Positions 16,157-23,369 of a stretch of 64,000 nucleotides of DNA are shown here, one piece after another; position 1 is the stretch's first letter, and every line of letters begins with the position of its first letter. The DNA comes from Imperialibacter sp965651695 (GTDB taxonomy: Bacteria > Bacteroidota > Bacteroidia > Cytophagales > Cyclobacteriaceae). The notes under the pieces are model-generated. The model was not told where the DNA came from, did not search any database, and saw nothing but the letters and a program-made list of their open reading frames with translations. The translations under genes were made by a program, and so were the position numbers. The stretch lies in NCBI GenBank assembly GCA_965651695.1, contig CBFGTI010000003.1, positions 1 to 64,000 of the forward strand. The letters run 5' to 3'.

Positions 16157-17209
16157 ATGAGCAAGACAATTCTTTTAATTGAAGACAACGTGGATATGGC
16201 CGACAATATCAGCAGTATCCTCAGGCTGGCACATTATAACGTGGTGGTGGCTTATGATGGAAAAACTGGCGTTGAAATAGCACAAACGCAGCAGGTCGAC
16301 CTTATTTTATGCGATATAATGATGCCCGAGCTGGATGGCTACGGTGTGCTGCACATCCTCAACAAAGAGCCGGAAACTTCCCGCATACCGTTCATTTTTC
16401 TTACCGCCAAAGCCGATAAGGCCGATCTTCGCACGGGCATGAACCTCGGTGCCGACGATTATATAACCAAGCCTTTCGACGGGTTCGATTTGCTGAAAGT
16501 GGTAGAGATCCGGCTGAAAAAGAATGCGCTGCTGCGTTCGGAGTTTCGAAACAACGTTAACGACATCAACTCCTTCTTTAGCCAGGCGAGGGAGCTCCGC
16601 GATTTTCAAAAGCTTTCGGAGAACAGACCGTCCCGTCTTTATAAAAAGCGGGAATTTATATTTATGGAAGGCCAGAAACCCAACGAACTATTTTTTCTAA
16701 CCAAAGGCAAGGTAAAAACCTACAAGCTAAACTCCGATGGCAAAGAACTGATTACGGGGCTGTATGGACAGGGCGATTTTTTAGGGTACATACCCTTGCT
16801 TGAGGATAAGCCGCACCACGAAAATGCAGAAGCGCTTGAGGAGTCGGAGATTATGATTATTCCGCGTCAGGATTTCCTCACCCTGTTGTATTCCAGCAGA
16901 GATGTGGCGCACAAATTCATCAAGCTGTTGTCGAATAACCTGGCACAGGCCGAAGAGCGGCTGATTGAGCTGGCCTACCAGTCGGTAAGGCAGCGGGTAG
17001 CCGGCGCCTTGTTGAGCGTGAGCGAGCGGTACGACGACTCGCGGTCTAAAATATCTATTGGCAGAAGAGACCTGTCGAACCTGATAGGCACAGCAACCGA
17101 GTCGCTCAACCGCACGCTGGCCGACTTTAAGGAAGAGGCCCTTATAGAGATTGTAGGCGAGGGAATACGTATTTTGGATAAGGCGCGGCTGGAGCGCATC
17201 AAGCATTGA
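16157..17209 (+). CDS. Response regulator fused to a Crp/Fnr-type DNA-binding domain
   Basis: A 350-residue transcription factor in three parts. The receiver domain (1-120) has acidic pocket E9/D10, phospho-acceptor D53 in CDIMMPELDG and the conserved Lys in DDYITKPFDG. A cyclic-nucleotide-binding-like beta barrel (about 150-265) follows, and then a winged helix (about 275-345). The barrel lacks a convincing cAMP phosphate-binding loop, so phosphorylation probably replaces ligand control. The recognition helix TATESLNRTL aligns with SRETVGRIL of Crp and TVETISRLL of Fnr, keeping the Glu and Arg that read TGA half-sites. The ATG at 16157 begins the receiver exactly; an upstream frame adds ten residues. 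No histidine kinase is adjacent. It is the best candidate to bind the TGA-N6-TCA boxes of this island. Confidence 0.92.
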   Translation: MSKTILLIEDNVDMADNISSILRLAHYNVVVAYDGKTGVEIAQTQQVDLILCDIMMPELDGYGVLHILNKEPETSRIPFIFLTAKADKADLRTGMNLGADDYITKPFDGFDLLKVVEIRLKKNALLRSEFRNNVNDINSFFSQARELRDFQKLSENRPSRLYKKREFIFMEGQKPNELFFLTKGKVKTYKLNSDGKELITGLYGQGDFLGYIPLLEDKPHHENAEALEESEIMIIPRQDFLTLLYSSRDVAHKFIKLLSNNLAQAEERLIELAYQSVRQRVAGALLSVSERYDDSRSKISIGRRDLSNLIGTATESLNRTLADFKEEALIEIVGEGIRILDKARLERIKH

Positions 17210-17210
17210 G

Positions 17211-17276
17211 TGAGCACAATCATCGCCGGAGTGTGATTGCAGTCATGGTTGATCTTGCCGTGCTGTAGTAGTTTGG
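17211..17276 (+). promoter_or_regulatory. Two-box Crp-type promoter for the DUF2267 gene
   Basis: Two perfect boxes: TGAGCACAATCAT at 17211 and TGATTGCAGTCAT at 17234, 23 bp apart. After 22 bp comes TAGTTTGG at 17269. It starts two bases after the stop codon of the response-regulator gene. The DUF2267 gene starts at 17335. Confidence 0.65.
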
Positions 17277-17334
17277 TAAGACCACCATCTTGAAAAAAGC
17301 AGGGTGGTATTTACCAATTTAAAAATCAACAGTT

Positions 17335-17793
17335 ATGGCAATCAATTTTGAAAAGTATGCAGCCAAAGGGAATGAATTCATTCATATACTGGCAGAAAAA
17401 CTCGGCAACAGAGACGACGAGGGGCGTGCCGGCAGGGTACTGCGTTGTGTGCTGCGGGCACTGAGAAGTCATTTAACTACCTATGAGTCTATGCACTTGC
17501 TGGCACAGCTGCCCATGGCGCTGAAGGGCATATACGTAGACGGCTGGAAACCCGACCTGCATGTACAGAGAGTGCGATCCGTCAGAGATTTTGCCGATGA
17601 AGTAATGCAGCAGGACGGCGGTGCTGCCGAACGAGACTTTGAAGACAGGGAAGATGCCGTGAAGGCGATCCGAGCCTTTATCGAAACCTTGCAACTGTAC
17701 GTTTCGCACGAGCAGTTGGAGGATGCTTTTGGCACGCTGCCCGAAGAACTTAAGAAGACATTTACAGGCTGGCTTGAAAAAACGGATGCGTAG
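17335..17793 (+). CDS. DUF2267 domain protein
   Basis: A 152-residue helical protein matching DUF2267. It has an N-terminal helix (FEKYAAKGNEFIHILAEKLG), the conserved VLRCVLRALRSHLTTYESMHLLAQLPMALKGIYVDGW segment, and a second half with ALFxIxLYV-like spacing ending GTLPEELKKTFTGWL. The family's function is unknown; members are common in stress islands with Usp, BON and P-type ATPase genes. It is directly downstream of the response-regulator gene but has its own strong two-box promoter, and is likely followed in the same message by the kinase pair. Confidence 0.87.
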   Translation: MAINFEKYAAKGNEFIHILAEKLGNRDDEGRAGRVLRCVLRALRSHLTTYESMHLLAQLPMALKGIYVDGWKPDLHVQRVRSVRDFADEVMQQDGGAAERDFEDREDAVKAIRAFIETLQLYVSHEQLEDAFGTLPEELKKTFTGWLEKTDA

Positions 17794-17905
17794 CATCGCT
17801 TTCCTCTTTCCGACATTCGCCGGGCCAATATGTCGCACGGCAGGTTTTACCAGATAGAACCGGCAGACGTGCGGGGGTTGTTATCCCTTTAAATGAAAAA
17901 AACCG

Positions 17906-18412
17906 ATGATAGTGCTTGTGGCAGGACTACCGGGATCGGGCAAGAGTTACTTCGCCTCCAGGCTGGCCACCGAATTGGGGGCGGAGTATGTAAGCAGCGA
18001 TAAAACAAGGGCAGCGAGGGGCACCATGGGCAGGTATTCGGAAGAAGACAAACTGGCTGTGTACCGGCAAATGCTGGCAATAACCACCTCTTTGCTGGCA
18101 GCGCATCATACGGTGGTGGCCGACGCCACGTTTTACAAGCAGGCTGTAAGAGACCTATTTGCTAACCTGGCAAGGCAACAGTCGGTCCCTATAAACATGA
18201 TACTTGTGCAGGCGGAGGAGTCGTTAATTAAAAAACGACTGCTAAAACCGCGAAAGGACAGCGAAGCCGATTTTGCCGTTTACACGCTGCTTCGAAATCA
18301 GTTTGAGCCCATTACCCGGCCGCATCTTGTACTACAGTCTACTGATAGCAACATATCTGAAATGCTGAAGGAAGCATTGCAATACCTAAAACGCCCCAAT
18401 GACCGAACCTGA
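17906..18412 (+). CDS. P-loop kinase (zeta-toxin-like AAA family)
   Basis: A 168-residue nucleotide kinase-like protein. The Walker A GLPGSGKSYFA lies at residues 7-17, followed by SSDKTRAARG (typical of gluconate or polynucleotide kinase relatives), a VVADATFYKQ strand and a lid region LIKKRLLKPRKD. Its stop overlaps the next start by 14 bp, so translation is coupled. In many bacteria this domain is the C-terminal half of a single protein whose N-terminal half is the APH-like domain encoded next. Here the order is reversed and the parts are separate. The phosphorylated substrate is unknown. Confidence 0.85.
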   Translation: MIVLVAGLPGSGKSYFASRLATELGAEYVSSDKTRAARGTMGRYSEEDKLAVYRQMLAITTSLLAAHHTVVADATFYKQAVRDLFANLARQQSVPINMILVQAEESLIKKRLLKPRKDSEADFAVYTLLRNQFEPITRPHLVLQSTDSNISEMLKEALQYLKRPNDRT

Positions 18413-19409
18413 AGTAATCGAGCTCTCAAATCATGGAACCTTCAACGGCTCGGTTATCAGTGGTTCAATTGAAGAAACGCATATCTCCTGGGTGATCCTC
18501 GGCAAAAGAGATGTATTTAAAATAAAAAAACCGCTTCAGCTCGATTTTCTTGATTTCTCCACGCTCCCCCTGCGAAAGAAATATTGCGAGCGGGAGCTCC
18601 AGCTCAACCGGCGCTTTTCCGACATTTACCTGGGGGTAGTGCCCGTGCGCCGGCACAACAACCAATGGTTTATCGGGGGCAGCCAGGGTGCAATTGCCGA
18701 TTACGCCGTGCATATGCGGCGCATGGCCACATTTAAGCGCATGGACAAAATGCTGCAGAAAGCAACTGTGGAGCCGCAAGACCTCGCTGAGCTTGCACGG
18801 GTGATCGCCGGCTTTCACAAGCGGGCCGAAAAGATCTACACACCCTTCCACGTGGCTGCAGCCCGGCAGTTGTTTAACAACCTTGCCGAAACGGAACCTT
18901 TTGTAAGCAAACATTGCGGCGAGGGATTTAGCGCCATCATAAGTCGGTCTATTGAATGGAGCAACAGATTTTTAACTGCCCACGGCAACAGGCTTCAGCA
19001 ACGTATCGACAGCGGGCATAAGCGCGACCTGCACGGCGACCTCCACAGCGGCAACATCTTTCTGTACAAAAAACCGGTACTTTTCGACTGCATCGAATTC
19101 AACGATCAGTTCAGGCAAATAGACGTGTTGTACGAGGTGGCCTTTCTTTGCATGGACATGGAGGCAACGGGGCAGAAGCATCTTTCGGACGCTTTTCTGG
19201 CAGCATACAAAAAATACGCCCCCGCTTTTGAAACCAGCGAGGACGAGGACGTTTTCACGTACTTCAAATGCCTGCGGGCAAACGTGCGGGCCAAGGTACA
19301 CACCATAAGCGCCTCACAGGCCGATTCGCCCGGCGAGCTGGCACACCACACGGCAGATGTTGCCAGGTACCTGCAACTAATGCGGGGCTACGTCAGCCGG
19401 TTGCCGTAG
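18399..19409 (+). CDS. Aminoglycoside-phosphotransferase-like kinase
   Basis: A 336-residue protein of the APH/choline-kinase fold. It carries the catalytic loop HKRDLHGDLHSGNIFL (Brenner motif HGDLHxxN) and the metal motif FDCIEFNDQFRQIDVLYEVAFLCMD. The N-terminal part has IKKPLQLDFLDFSTLPLRKKYCERELQLNRR, a signature of the subfamily usually fused to a P-loop kinase. It overlaps that kinase gene by 14 bp. The mycobacterial fusion of the same two domains belongs to the dormancy (DosR) regulon. Antibiotic resistance is not implied by this subfamily. Confidence 0.88.
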   Translation: MTEPEVIELSNHGTFNGSVISGSIEETHISWVILGKRDVFKIKKPLQLDFLDFSTLPLRKKYCERELQLNRRFSDIYLGVVPVRRHNNQWFIGGSQGAIADYAVHMRRMATFKRMDKMLQKATVEPQDLAELARVIAGFHKRAEKIYTPFHVAAARQLFNNLAETEPFVSKHCGEGFSAIISRSIEWSNRFLTAHGNRLQQRIDSGHKRDLHGDLHSGNIFLYKKPVLFDCIEFNDQFRQIDVLYEVAFLCMDMEATGQKHLSDAFLAAYKKYAPAFETSEDEDVFTYFKCLRANVRAKVHTISASQADSPGELAHHTADVARYLQLMRGYVSRLP

Positions 19410-19456
19410 CCGCACGCTTATTCCTTTTGTCGCTCATGTTCCTCTTTCGCCGGGAG

Positions 19457-19522
19457 TGAGGGAAATCTCCCCGTTCGATGAGGTGCCTCATTTTCAATCA
19501 AACGCCCTTGCACTTACTTAGC
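19457..19522 (+). promoter_or_regulatory. Two-box Crp-type promoter for the 19591 gene
   Basis: Distal box TGA-GGGAAA-TCT at 19457 has one mismatch. Proximal box ATGAGGTGCCTCAT at 19478-19491 is a perfect palindrome, 22 bp on. A weaker -7-like TACTTAGC follows at 19515 after 23 bp. Confidence 0.5.
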
Positions 19523-19590
19523 GCTACTTCGGCGTCGCTTTTTGGCAAGCAAGGTGAACTGCCGGCTATGGACATCAAATAGTTTTGAAA

Positions 19591-20301
19591 ATGAAAAATT
19601 TCATCATTACCCCAGTATTTTTTCTGGCCGCCATGCTCGTGGCATCGGCGCAGGAAATATCGAAACCCCGCGAAATGGGCGGTGGTGGCTTCACTATCGG
19701 ATACGGCAATATGGACGTATCGGGCCTGCATGTGTTTGTTCCCGAAAACGTGAAAGATTTCAGGAACGACCACCTGGTTATTGGTGGTGCCGGGTATGGC
19801 ATCGTCGACAGGTTTGTAATAGGCGGCAGCGGCTTCGGAATGATAGGCGACGATATCACAACCGACTCACTTAAAATAAGCCTCGGAGGCGGATTAGGCA
19901 CATTCGACTTCGGCTACCTGTTGCTGAGTGCTGAGAAGATGAAGATATTTCCGCTGATAGGAATTGGCGGCGGTGGCTACGGGCTTAATATTGCCCGCAA
20001 TAAAAATGTAACCGTCAATGAAATTCTTGAAAACCCCGGCCAGGAAATAAACATTGGGATTGGCGGGTTTGTGGCAGACGTTTCGCTCAATATTAATGTG
20101 ATCCCGGTATTCAACTACGACGAAAAAGAAAATGCCTACGGTGGATTTATGACCGGGCTGAAGGCAGGTTATATCTACAGCTTGCCGTCCTCCAGCTGGA
20201 GTTTCACCGGAGGCGATATTATAAACGGGCCCGACTTTAATCTTAGCATGTTTTATGTGAAGATCATCATTGGCGGCTTTGGCTATAAAAAGCCTGAATA
20301 G
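19591..20301 (+). CDS. Secreted Gly-rich protein, unknown
   Basis: A 236-residue protein with a signal peptide (MKNFIITPVFFLAAMLVASAQ). The ATG at 19591 is preferred to an in-frame TTG six bases upstream. The mature part has repeated Gly-rich strands (MGGGGFTIGYGNMDVSG, LVIGGAGYGIV, FVIGGSGFGMIGDD, FPLIGIGGGGYGLNIA, FYVKIIIGGFGYKK), which suggests a beta-rich outer-membrane or surface protein. I do not recognise a family. It is monocistronic, with a two-box promoter upstream and a terminator downstream. Confidence 0.75.
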   Translation: MKNFIITPVFFLAAMLVASAQEISKPREMGGGGFTIGYGNMDVSGLHVFVPENVKDFRNDHLVIGGAGYGIVDRFVIGGSGFGMIGDDITTDSLKISLGGGLGTFDFGYLLLSAEKMKIFPLIGIGGGGYGLNIARNKNVTVNEILENPGQEINIGIGGFVADVSLNINVIPVFNYDEKENAYGGFMTGLKAGYIYSLPSSSWSFTGGDIINGPDFNLSMFYVKIIIGGFGYKKPE

Positions 20302-20327
20302 GGCCCCTCTCTCGTTGGCATAATGGG

Positions 20328-20368
20328 CTAGCCGGTTCTTCTTGATACCCCAACCGGTTAGTTTTTTT
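20328..20368. terminator. Bidirectional-type terminator between convergent genes
   Basis: CTAGCCGGTT (20328-20337) pairs with AACCGGTTAG (20352-20361) with one G-T pair, followed by seven T residues. It lies between the 19591 gene and the convergent flavodoxin gene. Confidence 0.75.
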
Positions 20369-20376
20369 ATGCCCGG

Positions 20377-20916
20377 CTACAGCACCAGGGAAGACACCTC
20401 GCTTGAGGTAAGAAACCGGTTGATTTTTTCCTCGAAAAACTCCAGGTCTTTCTGCTGAATTCTATAGCTCGATGAATATTTGATGGTGTTCTTCTTGTCT
20501 TCGGGCAGCAGGTCGTTTACCCACAGCTCGGTAACCATTTCCGGTTTTATATCGAGCAGCTCCTCCAGTTGGGTGGCAATTTTCTCCCGCTGCCCTGTTC
20601 GGCCGCTGCAAACAGTAATAAACGAGTAATTGTGAATAGCATCGCCTGCCTGCAGCAAAAATGTTTTTAGCGGTGAGGCTATTTTGCCTGCCCATATGGG
20701 TGCTATCAGAATAAAATGGTCGTATCGGTTTAAGGTGAAGTTGTGCTCCCGGATTTTTGGTTTCCTGTTAAAGAGAAGATCGAGCAGGATGGTAAGGCCC
20801 GTCCTTTTTTTCGCCTCTTCAATTCTCAGCATATCGCACCCGAGCTTCCCCTGAAAATATTTGGCCAGTACGCTGTTGTTTTGAGTAAACGAGTAATAAA
20901 CGATTAATGTCTTCAT
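20377..20916 (-). CDS. Flavodoxin family protein
   Basis: A 179-residue flavodoxin-like protein. The FMN phosphate loop is at the N-terminus (VYYSFTQNNSVLA, residues 6-18). The isoalloxazine-binding loops appear as IAPIWAGKIASPLKTFL and TVCSGRTGQREKIATQLEELL. It is probably a soluble electron carrier or NAD(P)H:quinone-type oxidoreductase. The C-terminal 40 residues extend beyond a minimal flavodoxin. It lies downstream of the DUF6567 lipoprotein gene on the same strand but is separated from it by a long palindromic element, so independent transcription is possible. Confidence 0.85.
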   Translation of the reverse strand: MKTLIVYYSFTQNNSVLAKYFQGKLGCDMLRIEEAKKRTGLTILLDLLFNRKPKIREHNFTLNRYDHFILIAPIWAGKIASPLKTFLLQAGDAIHNYSFITVCSGRTGQREKIATQLEELLDIKPEMVTELWVNDLLPEDKKNTIKYSSSYRIQQKDLEFFEEKINRFLTSSEVSSLVL

Positions 20917-20943
20917 AACCAGTTATTTTATTGTTATCCATTC

Positions 20944-21149
20944 AATGTCGTTTAGTTTGCGATTGATGTATCCTTTGCCCTCTCCCAATGCTCTTAAGTT
21001 AAGGGCTGCTGGTTGGTCACAAGACCAACCAGGGCGACGGACTGCACACAGATGCCCCTGTTGGAGTTGTCTCCAACAGGCTGACGAGCTTAACTTAAGA
21101 GCATTGTGCCCTCTCCAAAGAGGGATAATAGGCCAAACTAAACGACATT
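20944..21149. repeat. Nested palindromic element (MITE/REPIN-like)
   Basis: Outer arms of 16 bp (20944-20959 and 21134-21149) are perfect inverted repeats, and so are inner arms of 18 bp (20986-21003 and 21089-21106). Inside lie two perfect 10-bp hairpins, 21009-21032 (loop ACAA) and 21057-21080 (loop TTGT). The inner arm sequence TTAAGTTAAGAGCATTG recurs at 26206-26222. No protein-coding frame is credible here. Confidence 0.75.
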
Positions 21150-21158
21150 CATATTCCA

Positions 21159-21578
21159 TTATTGAAATTCAACTACGTCTGCTACTACCACCGCCGATAT
21201 TTTTGTAAAAAAAAGTGTGTTCAACGATTCCGAATCATACCTCACGTTGACAAGGGCAAGCTTGCGGTTTATGGGAGCGCCATTCACTGCTTCAAAATTT
21301 TCCCATAAATTTTTCATGGCGTTCCTGTACAGCGTACGGTCGTTTTCCAGTGGTATCAAAGCCATCTGTGTTACCGCCATACCAAACCCAAAGCTAACGC
21401 CCAACATGCCCCGGCTGGAGGCTTCACCGGAAACATTGGTGGCCACTATCCGGAAATTGGCGCTGCCCAGCTGCACGTTGGTTAGCTGGCTTGCTGCTGT
21501 GAGTCCGGTAGAAGCACAACCCTGCATCAGCAACGCAAATGCACCTAATAAAAAGAAAATGGAGGTCAGCTTTTTCAT
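21159..21578 (-). CDS. DUF6567-like lipoprotein
   Basis: A 139-residue lipoprotein with lipobox LLMQGC (Cys near residue 21). The mature part resembles the Bacteroidota DUF6567 pattern: TNVQLGSANFRIVATNVSGEAS, a helix NDRTLYRNAMKNLWENF, and a C-terminal pair of strands LALVNVRYDSES and KISAVVVADVVEF. Members are related to TRL-like lipoproteins and have no known activity. It is probably attached to the inner leaflet of the outer membrane or to the periplasmic face. It has its own two-box promoter at 21593-21659. Confidence 0.72.
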   Translation of the reverse strand: MKKLTSIFFLLGAFALLMQGCASTGLTAASQLTNVQLGSANFRIVATNVSGEASSRGMLGVSFGFGMAVTQMALIPLENDRTLYRNAMKNLWENFEAVNGAPINRKLALVNVRYDSESLNTLFFTKISAVVVADVVEFQ

Positions 21579-21592
21579 ACGCTAATTTTTGG

Positions 21593-21659
21593 TTCAATTA
21601 CCAAGGTTTTTTCTCTTTCTGATATGACCGTCATCATCTGCCAGCTGTGATTAATGTCG
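21593..21659 (-). promoter_or_regulatory. Two-box Crp-type promoter for the DUF6567 gene
   Basis: On the minus strand the distal box is CGA-CATTAA-TCA (21659-21648, one mismatch). The proximal box TGATGACGGTCAT (21636-21624) is perfect, 23 bp on. TAATTGAA starts at 21600 after 23 bp. The gene starts at 21578. Confidence 0.5.
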
Positions 21660-21687
21660 TTTTAGCCTGGTGGGCCTGGCGACAAGG

Positions 21688-22791
21688 TTATCCGGAGCCG
21701 TTGGGATGTCTCCGCCACTTCCTTCTCAGTATTTTGAAGAAATTTTCACGGCGTTCCGTAATAGGTACGTCTGCACCCAGCAGGTAGCCATAAGGGCGGA
21801 GCCTCTCTGTTTTGTCGAACAATATCTTTAGCACGCCAACGAGGGGTATGAAAAGCACCATTCCCGATACGCCCCAAAGGCTGCCGCCTATCATTATAGC
21901 AATGATTACCGAAAGCGGATTTAGTTGTATCCTGTTGCCCACCAGCACAGGCGTAATCAGGTTATTTTCAATAAGCTGGATCAACCACAGGAAGAACAGC
22001 GTCAGTGCCGGATAAAGAATGGAGTCGGTCGTTAGAAAAACATACACCACCATTACCACCGACGACAGGATAACCCCAACATACGGTATGAGATTGAACA
22101 CAGCTATAAAAAGCGCAAACAGAAGGAAATACTTGATGCCAAGCATGTAAAAAATAAAGCTGGCCATGGTAGACACCACGGCCGTTACAATGAGCATGCC
22201 TGTGAGATAGCCCTGGATAACCTTGCTGATTTCGCCAGTCCAGCCGGTAAACTCAGCGTTGTTTTTCAGCTGCAGCCTGATGACAAAGGCATTGAAAAAG
22301 TCTTTGTAATAGATAAAAAAGAAGGTGAAGATGGGAATAATGGCAATGTTGGTCATCGTTTGTACCGTGGTGCGCAGCATCACATTTACCTGCTCGCCGT
22401 TTATTACCGAAAAGGGGTCCCAGGGCTTGTCGTCGGCTGGCAGCCGGAAGATGCGCATCACAGTGTTCTTCAGCTGGCTAAAGTAGTTGTCGAGCTTTTC
22501 GCCTACCTCGGGGGCGTCTTCCAGCAGCGCCATTGTTTGGTGAAGCATTACATACACCACCGTGCCAGCTACCAGCGTTATGGCCACTATGCTGATCAGA
22601 ATGGCGAGCACTCGCGGAATTCGCCGGTCTTCAAGCCAAGTGCACAGCGGTAGTAGTGCAAAGCTCAGAAAGATCGACCAGGTAATCGGTATAAGCATAT
22701 AGCTCAGGCTGTCGAGGAGGTAAGACCCCAGCACTACGCTGATGAGTATATACGCTACGGTTTGTCCGGTGTGTTTAGGTGAGTTATCCAT
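21688..22791 (-). CDS. AI-2E family permease (PerM/YhhT type)
   Basis: About 367 residues with the AI-2E transporter layout: two N-terminal membrane helices (AYILISVVLGSYLL, LIPITWSIFLSFALLPL), a third (VLAILISIVAITLVAGTVVYVML), a soluble insert (about 95-150) and four or five C-terminal helices with the GLWLLL-like family region (LIPYVGVILSSV). The start at 22791 (MDNSPKHT) is chosen over 22818 because the extra nine residues are not membrane-like. Family members include autoinducer exporters and Na+/H+ antiporters, so the substrate is not assigned. It follows the small Pro-rich gene on the same strand by about 110 bp and is likely driven by that gene's promoter. Confidence 0.85.
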   Translation of the reverse strand: MDNSPKHTGQTVAYILISVVLGSYLLDSLSYMLIPITWSIFLSFALLPLCTWLEDRRIPRVLAILISIVAITLVAGTVVYVMLHQTMALLEDAPEVGEKLDNYFSQLKNTVMRIFRLPADDKPWDPFSVINGEQVNVMLRTTVQTMTNIAIIPIFTFFFIYYKDFFNAFVIRLQLKNNAEFTGWTGEISKVIQGYLTGMLIVTAVVSTMASFIFYMLGIKYFLLFALFIAVFNLIPYVGVILSSVVMVVYVFLTTDSILYPALTLFFLWLIQLIENNLITPVLVGNRIQLNPLSVIIAIMIGGSLWGVSGMVLFIPLVGVLKILFDKTERLRPYGYLLGADVPITERRENFFKILRRKWRRHPNGSG

Positions 22792-22899
22792 AACGTAGTA
22801 GGCACCTCGGGTGCCCAAATAGGGTATTTGCCATTCAATGTAGTTCTGTTACGCAGGCTTTTCTTTTTTTAGAGAGTGTAAGCGCGTGGGCTTTGGCCG

Positions 22900-23142
22900 C
22901 TAACCAAGCAGCCCTGTTTCCCGATCGGCCCCAGCGTTACCCACACCTGCCTGCATCTTGTCGGGGCCCGGCTGCAAGGGTAGCTCGTCGGGCTCGCCTT
23001 TGTCGGGCTCTTCTGCCGGTGGCATTATCTCAGGGTCTCGCTCCGGGTAAGTGGAGGGTTCTTTCAGCGGAACGATCTCCGGTATTTTTCCGGGCGATGG
23101 TATGGGGGTTTCATCCGGCTGTTTTGGTTTTTGGGTCTTCAT
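22900..23142 (-). CDS. Small proline-rich protein
   Basis: An 80-residue soluble, acidic, Pro/Glu-rich peptide (PDETPIPSPGKIPEIVPLKEP...) without signal peptide or membrane segment, likely disordered. Coding status is supported by the partial duplicate at 26206-26322. Over codons 9-32 the two copies differ at five bases, all silent third positions, so the peptide has been under selection. Its promoter (23236-23300) has the two-box design. Similar PEIVP-type small proteins occur near stress genes in Bacteroidota. Function unknown. Confidence 0.7.
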   Translation of the reverse strand: MKTQKPKQPDETPIPSPGKIPEIVPLKEPSTYPERDPEIMPPAEEPDKGEPDELPLQPGPDKMQAGVGNAGADRETGLLG

Positions 23143-23304
23143 AGTTCAGCTATTAAAAAACTCCTGTGCAACGGTGGCAGCTGCGCTCCTCGCATTCTGG
23201 TGTGCATCCAATTTTGCACATGCCGCCTTTCGAAGCCAAGCTACAACAAATGGAAAGTGTGAATGATGACTGCTATTAGCTGCTGAAATGATCTTGGTCA
23301 TACC
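23046..23304. repeat. Long direct repeat, left copy
   Basis: A 259-bp segment covering the 5' part of the small Pro-rich gene, its leader and its two-box promoter. A 256-bp copy lies at 26226-26481, in the same orientation, 3,180 bp away. The two copies flank the P-type ATPase gene. They are diverged at scattered bases and by small gaps, so the event is not recent. Confidence 0.9.
23236..23300 (-). promoter_or_regulatory. Two-box Crp-type promoter for the small Pro-rich gene
   Basis: On the minus strand, distal box TGACCAAGATCAT (23300-23288) is perfect. The proximal box TAA-TAGCAG-TCAT (23278-23266) has one mismatch, 22 bp on. After 22 bp comes TAGCTTGG starting at 23243. The gene starts at 23142 after a leader of about 90 bases. 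Confidence 0.6.
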
Positions 23305-23369
23305 AGAGAGCTGTGGAATGCCTCGGCTTGGTTTTTCCAGAAAAAGACTTGCTCTGCAAACTGGTCCAG

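Noticed and set aside
18399..19409. An aminoglycoside resistance gene
   Set aside because: The sequence belongs to the APH-like subfamily partnered with P-loop kinases in stress regulons, not to known resistance enzymes.
20945..21208. Open frames across the nested palindrome
   Set aside because: They arise from inverted-repeat DNA and read on both strands with the same kind of sequence.
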